DNA of 64,000 nucleotides. Source: Thiocapsa imhoffii. Lineage in GTDB: Bacteria; Pseudomonadota; Gammaproteobacteria; Chromatiales; Chromatiaceae. The position numbers and the translations under genes are program-made. The stretch spans positions 124,001 to 188,000 of the forward strand of contig NZ_NRSD01000002.1 in assembly GCF_016583985.1 (NCBI RefSeq). Reading direction: 5' to 3'. A model generated the notes under the pieces. The model did no database searches. It saw only the letters and a list, made by a program, of their open reading frames with translations, and was not told the origin of the DNA. Positions 57,401 through 64,000 of the stretch are shown piece by piece; the stretch's first letter is position 1, and each line of letters begins with the position of its first letter.

Positions 57401-58185
57401 GCAAACGCACGGAGCAGCCTGGAACGGACACCGGCGCATCAAGAGTGACACACGCGAGTGCACGCACGCAGACCGAGTTGCAACAACGCCTCATCGAGCG
57501 TTACAGCCGTAAGGCTCAGCCGAGTTGGCTGGTGTCTCTACGCATTGGGATGAAGAGCCTGCTCTGGATTCTGGTGGTGCGCTCGGCCTATGTCCTGAAA
57601 CGAACCCTGGATATCGTGCTTGCCGGCCCTCTGTTCCTGCTGCTCTTGCCCTTTTTTCTCCTGCTGGCGCTGGCGATCCGGATCGAGTCGCCAGGCTCAC
57701 CGATCTTTGCGCAGACACGCGTCGGACGCTGGGGCGAGTTGTTCAAGATGTATAAATTTCGCTCGATGTACATCGATGCCGAGGCGCGCAAGGCCGAATT
57801 ATTGGCAACCAACGAGATGGCCGGAGGGGTAACCTTCAAGATGCGGCGTGATCCACGCATCACCCGCATCGGTCGCTTCATTCGCAAGGCCTCCATCGAT
57901 GAATTGCCACAGTTGTGGAATGTGCTCAAGGGGGAGATGTCCCTCGTGGGGCCCCGTCCAGCCGTTCCCGCCGAGGTCGAGACCTACTCGCTCGCCGACC
58001 GGCGGCGGCTCGAGGTCACGCCTGGCATCACCTGTATCTGGCAGGTCTCGGGGCGCTCCGACATCCCGTTCGATCAACAGGTTGAATTGGATGTGCAATA
58101 CATCGAGTCCCAGTCGCTGTGGACCGATTTGAAGCTGCTGTGGCAGACCATTCCGGCGGTTGTGTTCGGCCGAGGTGCCTACTAG
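57397..58185 (+). CDS. undecaprenyl-phosphate sugar phosphotransferase (initiating)
   Basis: The 262-residue protein has one membrane segment (LFLLLLPFFLLLALAIRIES) and a complete bacterial sugar transferase domain: FAQTRVGRWGELFKMYKFRSM (active-site loop), IDELPQLWNVLKGEMSLVGP and the final ITCIWQVSGRSDIPFDQQV. It would start repeat-unit synthesis by moving a sugar-1-phosphate onto undecaprenyl phosphate. It is the only complete copy of this domain in the locus. Confidence 0.93.
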   Translation: MSKRTEQPGTDTGASRVTHASARTQTELQQRLIERYSRKAQPSWLVSLRIGMKSLLWILVVRSAYVLKRTLDIVLAGPLFLLLLPFFLLLALAIRIESPGSPIFAQTRVGRWGELFKMYKFRSMYIDAEARKAELLATNEMAGGVTFKMRRDPRITRIGRFIRKASIDELPQLWNVLKGEMSLVGPRPAVPAEVETYSLADRRRLEVTPGITCIWQVSGRSDIPFDQQVELDVQYIESQSLWTDLKLLWQTIPAVVFGRGAY

Positions 58186-58308
58186 GCGCGGCATCCGACA
58201 GGGGTTCGGACAGGGTGTTTGGAGCCATGAGCGTGCTCGGTACAAGACCAATTGTTCCCCGGCGGCCCTCGGCGCGCGCGGGGCGTCTCCTTCTCCGAGG
58301 AAGTGAAT

Positions 58309-59796
58309 ATGGATCAGGCCGTCCTCTTTGCCGATCGTTTGGGCGCGGAGTTGATGCCCTTGACGGAACGCACCAGCGTGGCGCTCTTGCCGGTCGTGGC
58401 AAAGCCGATCATCGAGCATGCGTTGGAGTCCTTGGCCAAGGCCGGGGTGCGGCAGGTGCTGGTCGTCGTCTCGCCCTTTGCCGACGCAATCCAGCAGGCA
58501 CTCGGCGACGGGACGCGGTGGGGGCTGCGCCTGAGGTTCGCCCTGTCGCGTGGCGAGGAATCTCCGACAACGATCATCGGGCGTTTGGCTCAGGATCAGG
58601 CGCCACGGATGCCATTCGTTGCGCTGCGCGGCGATGTGATCCACGGCTATGATGTGGCTGGCTGGATTGCCACCGCCGCAGGGACCGACGCGGACGCCGT
58701 CTGGGCAGAGGCCGATGGGCGCTCGGCACTGTGCGGCGTGCAGCGCGCCGGCGAGCTCGATCTGGCGCCCCTGTCCTGGCCACCGCGCGCGTGTACGGAC
58801 TGTGCCGATAAACTGGCATGGCATCTGGTCGCGAAGGAACAGGTCCGCTTGCTGAGCAGCCTGGCGGACTATCATCGGGCGAATCTGGACGCGCTCGCTC
58901 AGCACTTGCCCGGCCTCATCCTGCCTGGTCGTCAAGCCGCACTGGGACTGATGGTTGGGCGCCGCTCGCGCGTCTCGCCGCGCTCCTTGAAACAGGGGCG
59001 CAGTCTGGTCGGTGCGAACTGTCGGGTCGCGCCGGATGCCGAACTCATGGGCGAGGTGGTGATCAGCGATGAAGTGATCGTCGATCGCAGTGCGACGCTC
59101 CGGGCCTGCGTGATCCTGCCACACACCTATGTTGGTGAGCTGGTCGAGATCGAGAATGCCATTGTGCAAGCCAACGCCATCATCCGGGTCGATACCGGCG
59201 CGGTCTTGCAGGTGACGGATGCCTGCCTACTGGCGGATCTGCAGGTGGCGACCATGCGCGCGGGCATTGCCGAGCCTCTGAATCGGTTGCTTGGTGGGCT
59301 TGCGTTGCTGCTGTCGCTACCCTTGTGGCCGCTGGCCGTCCTCGCAGCCTTCGGCAATCGTGCGCAAGGTTGGCGGGTGCCGGTCTCGGTCAGGGGGAAT
59401 AAACGCGAGGTCGACGCAATCGGTCAGATCCGCAAGCGTGACGTCGTCATTTACGAGTGGAATACCTCGGTGCCGATTCTGCGGCGTCTGCCCTGGTTGC
59501 TGGTGGTTGTCTCAGGTGATCTCCGGCTCGTCGGCGTGCAGCCTTTGTCGCCCGAGGAGGTCGATGGACTCATGACGGATTGGGAACTGACCCGCGAACA
59601 GGCGCCGGCTGGCTTGGTCGGGCCAACCCAGTTGGATGTTCCCGCCGACGCACCGCTCGAGGAGCGACTCATGAGTGACGTCTTCTACGCCCGACAACGC
59701 CGCACCAGCCGTGATGCTCACTATCTGGTCAAGGGGCTTGGCGCGCTCTTTAGCCCGCGGACCTGGAAGCCGGCCGGACGGTCATCGGCGCGGTGA
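58309..59796 (+). CDS. three-part protein: nucleotidyltransferase-like, beta-helix, sugar-transferase-like
   Basis: The start at 58309 has GAGGAAG upstream and gives about 495 residues. The N-terminal domain resembles NDP-sugar pyrophosphorylases (TERTSVALLPVVAKPIIEHA), but the canonical GGxGTRL nucleotide loop is absent. The centre has hexapeptide repeats (NCRVAPDAELMGEVVISDEV). The C-terminus has a membrane segment (LALLLSLPLWPLAVLAAFG) and the end of a sugar transferase domain (VSGDLRLVGVQPLSPEEV) lacking the catalytic residues. It may be structural or regulatory rather than catalytic. Confidence 0.75.
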   Translation: MDQAVLFADRLGAELMPLTERTSVALLPVVAKPIIEHALESLAKAGVRQVLVVVSPFADAIQQALGDGTRWGLRLRFALSRGEESPTTIIGRLAQDQAPRMPFVALRGDVIHGYDVAGWIATAAGTDADAVWAEADGRSALCGVQRAGELDLAPLSWPPRACTDCADKLAWHLVAKEQVRLLSSLADYHRANLDALAQHLPGLILPGRQAALGLMVGRRSRVSPRSLKQGRSLVGANCRVAPDAELMGEVVISDEVIVDRSATLRACVILPHTYVGELVEIENAIVQANAIIRVDTGAVLQVTDACLLADLQVATMRAGIAEPLNRLLGGLALLLSLPLWPLAVLAAFGNRAQGWRVPVSVRGNKREVDAIGQIRKRDVVIYEWNTSVPILRRLPWLLVVVSGDLRLVGVQPLSPEEVDGLMTDWELTREQAPAGLVGPTQLDVPADAPLEERLMSDVFYARQRRTSRDAHYLVKGLGALFSPRTWKPAGRSSAR

Positions 59797-59845
59797 GCGC
59801 GGGGCGAATCGGCACCTGAGGTGAGTGGTCTCCTGGAGCCCGGTT

Positions 59846-60313
59846 TCAGACTGCTCTGTCGCTGTGCGTCGGCAGAGGTTTGCGCATCACGAGACAATAA
59901 CGATCCCCGCTCTGCATGACCTCGCAGGCGTCCATGATGACCTTGATGATGCGCAGCCCGCGACCGCGTTTTTCACAATCGAAGGCATCAAGTGGCACCT
60001 CGAGATCGTCAAAGCCGACGGGGGCCGCGGCGACCAAGGCGGCATCGAGTGGCACCCCGAACTGACAGATCCGGATCTCCAGTGTATCTCTGTGTACGAT
60101 CGCATCGACCTCGATGCGATGGCCCGGCTGGTTGCCAAAGGCGTGTTCGACGGCGTTGGCGAATGCCTCGTGCACACAGAGTTCGATCCGAGGAATCTCG
60201 ACCTCGCAAAAGCCAAGCTCGGTGGCGAGTGCGCCGAGCTGCGCGCCGGCCTCGTGTGCCGCCTCGAACTGGCTGTCGAATGCCCACGTCATGTTGATTG
60301 CATCGTTGTTCAT
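59846..60313 (-). CDS. RsbW-like anti-sigma/serine kinase (HATPase_c_2)
   Basis: The start at 60313 has AGGA upstream and gives 155 residues. The fold is a single GHKL ATPase domain of the RsbW/SpoIIAB type: IELCVHEAFANAVEHAFGNQ (N-box), ICQFGVPLDAALV in place of the usual DxGxG and KRGRGLRIIKVIMDACEVMQ (G2 box). Such proteins phosphorylate STAS antagonists. It lies at the right edge of the polysaccharide locus, about 30 kb from the STAS and PP2C genes, and is likely to be their missing kinase. The G1 box departs from consensus (QFGVPLD), so activity should not be assumed. Confidence 0.85.
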   Translation of the reverse strand: MNNDAINMTWAFDSQFEAAHEAGAQLGALATELGFCEVEIPRIELCVHEAFANAVEHAFGNQPGHRIEVDAIVHRDTLEIRICQFGVPLDAALVAAAPVGFDDLEVPLDAFDCEKRGRGLRIIKVIMDACEVMQSGDRYCLVMRKPLPTHSDRAV

Positions 60314-60487
60314 GGCAGTCCTGGCGTCCTGACTGAAAAGCACTCGAAGTGTATTCTAACCGGAAGACTCCGAATGCGACTCCGCACCTTGCCTGGCTGC
60401 GGGTGTGTGCTTCGCGCTGGGTGTCGCGACCGCTGTGCAAGGCTCGAGTGACGGGTCAACTCGGCGAGGAGGCCGGCACCGGACTCT

Positions 60488-63400
60488 TTACCCGAGCTGT
60501 CTGGGTACAGCCGACGCGCCATCGGATGGCCTGTGCGCGGGTAACCACCGTTCGATGGTGTCGGCCAAGATGCCGGGGTCAACCGGTTTGGTCACATAAT
60601 CATTCATGCCCGCTTCGAGGCAGCGTGCTCGATCTCCCTCAAGGGCATGGGCGGTCATCGCAATGACCGGGATCTGGTGGTCGAGGACGGGCGAGGTCCG
60701 ATTACGGATCCGACGGGTGGCCTCAAAGCCGTCCATGACCGGCATTTGCACGTCCATGAGCACCAGGTCGTAGGGCAGCCTTTGCAATGCGTCGACCGCC
60801 TCCGCGCCATCGGCGACAGCATCGGCCCGGATCCCCATTTTTTTCAGTATACCCATTGCAACCATGCGGTTCGTGCCGTTGTCCTCGACCAACAAGAGGC
60901 GGAGGTTGCGGCCTAGGAAGCGGCCAGACACGGGCTTCTTCCGTGGAGAGTGCGACGGTCGGGCCGCGACGTTGCACGATTTTTTCGCCTGTTCGTCGCA
61001 GGCGAGACAGTTCAAGAGGTCAAGGAGTGCCTGGCGTTTGATCGGCTTCGTCAGTTCTGCGTTGGCGCTCCATGACTGATCTGCCATGGGCGCAGTGGCG
61101 CTAGTCTGCTCGATCCGTGTCATCGCCACCAGCAACAGTGATGCGAACCGTGCGTCGGCTCGAATGGCTTGGCCGAGTGATGGACCATTCAGGTCACGCA
61201 GGCGCGGATCGATCAAGGCGATCCAAAAGGGGGCCGACGCAACCTGAGCGGTCTCGAGCAACCTGAGTGCCTCCTGGGTCGTGCCGGCGGTCTGTACCTG
61301 CAGCCCCCACGCCTCGAGCATGGTGGCTAGTGTTTGGCGACTCGTGGGATGGGTGTCCGCAATTAAGATCCGCTGTCCTTGCAGCCGTGCCTGGGGCGCA
61401 TGCGGAACAGAATCGGATTGAGGCTGTTTCGCCAGCCGCACACTGAATCGGAACACCGAGCCCTGGCCAAGTTCGCTGGTGATACCGATGGTTCCCCCCA
61501 TGAGCTCGGTGAGTTGTTTGCAGATCGCCAAGCCGAGTCCGGTTCCTCCATGGCGACGTGTGGTGGAGGTGTCGGCCTGGCTGAATTTCTCGAACAGGAT
61601 GTCGTGCTGATCCTGCGCGATCCCAATTCCAGTATCGCTCACGGCGAAGCTGAGCACGGCGGCATCCTGGTGATCCTCGAGCAACGAGATCCGGATGACA
61701 ACCTCACCCCGTTCGGTGAATTTGATCGCGTTGCCAGCCAAGTTGATCAGGATCTGGCGCAGTCGACCGGGATCACCAGATACCGCGGTCGTGACCGCGT
61801 CATCGATCGTACAGACGAGTTCTAAACCCTTTTGGTGTGCCTTCAAGGCCAGGAGTGTCCCGACCTCGTCGAGCAGGTCATGCAGATCGAAATCGACTTG
61901 TTCGAGTTCCAGTTTCCGCGCTTCGATTTTTGAGATATCCAGGATGTCGTTGATCAGTCCGAGGAGAGATTCACCACTGTCATAGGCCACTTGGGCGTAG
62001 TGACGTTGCGGCGGCGTCAAAGCGGTGTCGAGCAAGAGGCCAAGGGTGCCGATCACGCCGTTCAGGGGCGTGCGGATTTCATGGCTCATGTTGGCGAGAA
62101 ATTCGCTTTTTGCGATGCTGGCGAGTCGGGCTTGCTCGGCCATCGCGTTGGCGCGTGCCGTTGCAATCGCGAGCTGCTCGTTCGAACGGCGAATGGCATC
62201 CTCTGCACGCTTGCGCTCAGTGATGTCCTGGATCAGCGACCAAATCACCCACCGTCCGTCCGGATGGGTGATCAGGAAGCCATTGAGCAGGACCGGATAG
62301 CGCGTGCCGTCGCGCCGGATGAATTCTTTCTCGTAAGGGCCGTATCGACCAGTGGTCGCGAGGCTGGTCCGCTGTAACTGTTCCTGCTGAGCATACTCCG
62401 TGGGCGTGAGAGCCCAGTAAGTCAAACGACGAAATTCCGCCTCCGTATAGCCAGCCGAGCTGTAAAGGGCGGCGTTGCATTCCAGAAAGGCTCCGGTTTC
62501 CCAATCGTTCATCGCGATTCCGATTGGCGAGGAGTCAAAGAGCGTGCGAAATTTCGCCTCCTCCGTGGCCAGGTGATCACGTGCGATCTTCCACTCGTGG
62601 ATATCCTGTAAGGCACCGAAGACGCGTACGCAGACACCGTTGCGAAAGCTGGGTGCGCCCACCGCGCGCACCCAGCGGTGGTTGCCCTGGGCGGTGCGGA
62701 TCTCCAGCTCACAGTCATAGGGCTCACCGTCCTGGGTTGCGCGCTGGAAGGCCTGTTGGATCTGTTCGCGACTCGGGCCCTCGACGAAGAACTCGATCGC
62801 CTCGCCCAGGGTCGGAACAAAATCGACTGGGACCCCGTGAATTTCTCGGGTAACGTTGCTCCACCAGATGAGGCCCCGCTCGAGGTCGACCTCCCAACCC
62901 CCAACGCGCGCGACTTGGTTGGTCTGCTCGAACAGCTCTTTCAAGCGCGCAAGCTCTGCCTGCGCCTGAAACTGCGCGGTCACGTCAACGTGGCTGCCGA
63001 CGATTCGCCGTGGTGATCCATCAGGATTCCAGGCAACGACCTTCCCCGCGCAGATGACGAACACGGTCGATCCGTCGCGATGGTGATAGCGAACGACCTG
63101 ATTGAAAGGCTCTGCCCCACGGGTTGCGATATGGCGTTCGAGCGCGGCCTCCACGGCGGGCAGATCCTCCTGTACGATCAGGCGCCGCCAACTCTCGGGC
63201 CGGTTCGGTAGCTCGTCGTCGTGGTAGCCGAACATGGCCTTGAAGCGTGGGCTGAGATACTCCTGATCGGTCGCGACGTCCCAATCCCAGATGCCGGCGG
63301 TGATGGAGTCAACGATGGCCTCAAGGACCTGCTTGTCCTGTTGCAGGGTGGCCGGCGCACCCGGCGCTGAACGCTGTTCAGGTCTCGCGGCATCCTTTGC

Positions 63401-63787
63401 ATCGTGGACTGCATCCAACGCAGAGAGCAGGGTCCAGATTCCAACCAGGCGAGTCGGCGTGCCCTCTGGCGTCCGCTCAAGCACGATGCCGCGATCGAGG
63501 ACATGCTGATAGGAGCCGTCACCGCGGCGCACGCGATACACGCTCGAATAGGTTGTGCGATTCCCATTGAGCAGCCCCCGCCAAGCCTCGCGACAGCGCG
63601 CGTGATCTTCCGGGTGTATCCGGCCTTCCCAAACGGTGCGCGTGCGACAGACCGGATCCTCCGCTTCGCTGAGCAGCACGGCGAGCGCCGTTGAGCAGGT
63701 CAGTGCGTCGGTCCTGGCATCCCAGTCCCAGCGGACGTCGCCAAAGCGGTCCGTGACCTCGTGCCAAGGGTCGATCTGATGGGTCAT
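60488..63787 (-). CDS. hybrid sensor histidine kinase with multiple PAS domains and two receivers
   Basis: About 1,099 residues with no clear membrane segment. At least four PAS/PAC repeats are visible (for example ITAGIWDWDVATDQEYLSPR, VARVGGWEVDLERGLIWWSN, FDSSPIGIAMNDWETGAFLE). HisKA has H569 in NMSHEIRTPLNGVIGTLGLL. The ATPase domain has NAIKFTERGE, DTGIGIAQD and HGGTGLGLA. Receiver 1 (D860 in IALIDPRLRD) and receiver 2 (D1012 in LVLMDVQMPVMDGF) follow. There is no Hpt domain, so it would need a separate Hpt protein; one is encoded at 28467-28859. ATG 63787 is used; a TTG at 63814 is possible. Confidence 0.9.
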   Translation of the reverse strand: MTHQIDPWHEVTDRFGDVRWDWDARTDALTCSTALAVLLSEAEDPVCRTRTVWEGRIHPEDHARCREAWRGLLNGNRTTYSSVYRVRRGDGSYQHVLDRGIVLERTPEGTPTRLVGIWTLLSALDAVHDAKDAARPEQRSAPGAPATLQQDKQVLEAIVDSITAGIWDWDVATDQEYLSPRFKAMFGYHDDELPNRPESWRRLIVQEDLPAVEAALERHIATRGAEPFNQVVRYHHRDGSTVFVICAGKVVAWNPDGSPRRIVGSHVDVTAQFQAQAELARLKELFEQTNQVARVGGWEVDLERGLIWWSNVTREIHGVPVDFVPTLGEAIEFFVEGPSREQIQQAFQRATQDGEPYDCELEIRTAQGNHRWVRAVGAPSFRNGVCVRVFGALQDIHEWKIARDHLATEEAKFRTLFDSSPIGIAMNDWETGAFLECNAALYSSAGYTEAEFRRLTYWALTPTEYAQQEQLQRTSLATTGRYGPYEKEFIRRDGTRYPVLLNGFLITHPDGRWVIWSLIQDITERKRAEDAIRRSNEQLAIATARANAMAEQARLASIAKSEFLANMSHEIRTPLNGVIGTLGLLLDTALTPPQRHYAQVAYDSGESLLGLINDILDISKIEARKLELEQVDFDLHDLLDEVGTLLALKAHQKGLELVCTIDDAVTTAVSGDPGRLRQILINLAGNAIKFTERGEVVIRISLLEDHQDAAVLSFAVSDTGIGIAQDQHDILFEKFSQADTSTTRRHGGTGLGLAICKQLTELMGGTIGITSELGQGSVFRFSVRLAKQPQSDSVPHAPQARLQGQRILIADTHPTSRQTLATMLEAWGLQVQTAGTTQEALRLLETAQVASAPFWIALIDPRLRDLNGPSLGQAIRADARFASLLLVAMTRIEQTSATAPMADQSWSANAELTKPIKRQALLDLLNCLACDEQAKKSCNVAARPSHSPRKKPVSGRFLGRNLRLLLVEDNGTNRMVAMGILKKMGIRADAVADGAEAVDALQRLPYDLVLMDVQMPVMDGFEATRRIRNRTSPVLDHQIPVIAMTAHALEGDRARCLEAGMNDYVTKPVDPGILADTIERWLPAHRPSDGASAVPRQLG

Positions 63788-64000
63788 GGCCAGGCTGCCC
63801 TCTTCGTGGGTCAAGTCGTCGTCAGGTCACGGGATGAATTCATCGTATCGAAGCGCACCGCGCTCGCGCTGATCCTGCCGTTAGGATTCGTTCGTCTCAA
63901 AAATTGGTACGGTCAATGGATTTTGCCTCATGATTGTGGCCTCGTCGCGCGCACAGTGCGCGGTTGGATTCCGCAGCCTGGCCTGGTCCAGGGGAGCATC
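63788..64000. other. upstream region of the hybrid kinase gene
   Basis: No coding signal is visible on either strand before the window ends. It probably holds the minus-strand promoter and leader of the hybrid kinase, but no convincing promoter was found. Confidence 0.35.

Overview
The window looks like the chromosome of a GC-rich gammaproteobacterium. The mix of genes fits a purple sulfur bacterium of the Chromatiaceae, or a close relative: hydrogenase maturation genes hupK-hypC-hypD-hypE, a torF-type porin/glnK/amtB operon under sigma54/NtrC control, UbiK, ComM, YheS, EnvZ/OmpR and GlgP. This placement is inferred from gene content and composition; no rRNA or other phylogenetic marker is present.

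Layout. (1) Positions 1-8.4 kb hold a partial ABC ATPase, a tandem universal stress protein, a DUF6544-like membrane protein, a PGPGW-like membrane protein, the hydrogenase maturation operon on the minus strand, a small-domain methyltransferase and a membrane-anchored TPR protein. (2) Positions 8.5-16.7 kb are mostly signalling: a strong minus-strand terminator or attenuator, ompR-envZ, a Bcp peroxiredoxin, a hybrid kinase whose receiver is degenerate, a receiver-PAS protein overlapping an ArsR-type regulator, and speE. (3) Positions 16.8-26.6 kb hold the amtB/glnK/porin nitrogen operon, with a sigma54 promoter and two NtrC-like sites, followed by ubiK, comM, yheS and glgP. (4) Positions 27.0-63.8 kb hold a large cell-surface polysaccharide locus of the Wza/Wzc/Wzx/Wzy kind, with about eighteen genes on the plus strand. 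Regulators bracket it: a receiver-PP2C phosphatase, an Hpt protein and a STAS antagonist at the left edge, and an RsbW-like kinase and a large PAS hybrid kinase at the right edge. Together these could form one phosphorelay/partner-switching pathway controlling the polysaccharide.

The plus-strand polysaccharide genes are interrupted from about 41.2 to 47.8 kb by minus-strand DNA of two kinds. The first is an AT-rich cassette of two methyltransferases (one frameshifted in an A7/T7 run) and a radical SAM/SPASM protein. It is flanked by an approximately 260 bp direct repeat that duplicates the 3' end of the adjacent phosphotransferase gene. The second is a small type IV pilin array: one frameshifted pilin fragment and two full-length pilins. 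Each full-length pilin carries a complete pilin core followed by a different extra C-terminal domain, BspA-like leucine-rich repeats in one and a probable LamG/concanavalin-like lectin fold in the other. The array has its own sigma54-type promoter. This decorated-pilin array is the most unusual thing in the window.

Other points of note are a Wzc homologue without its Walker A lysine, two degenerate sugar-transferase domains fused to other enzymes next to one intact enzyme, a secreted glycosidase-like protein inside the polysaccharide operon, and a pair of palindromes two helical turns apart between the pilin operon and the divergent glycosyltransferase genes.
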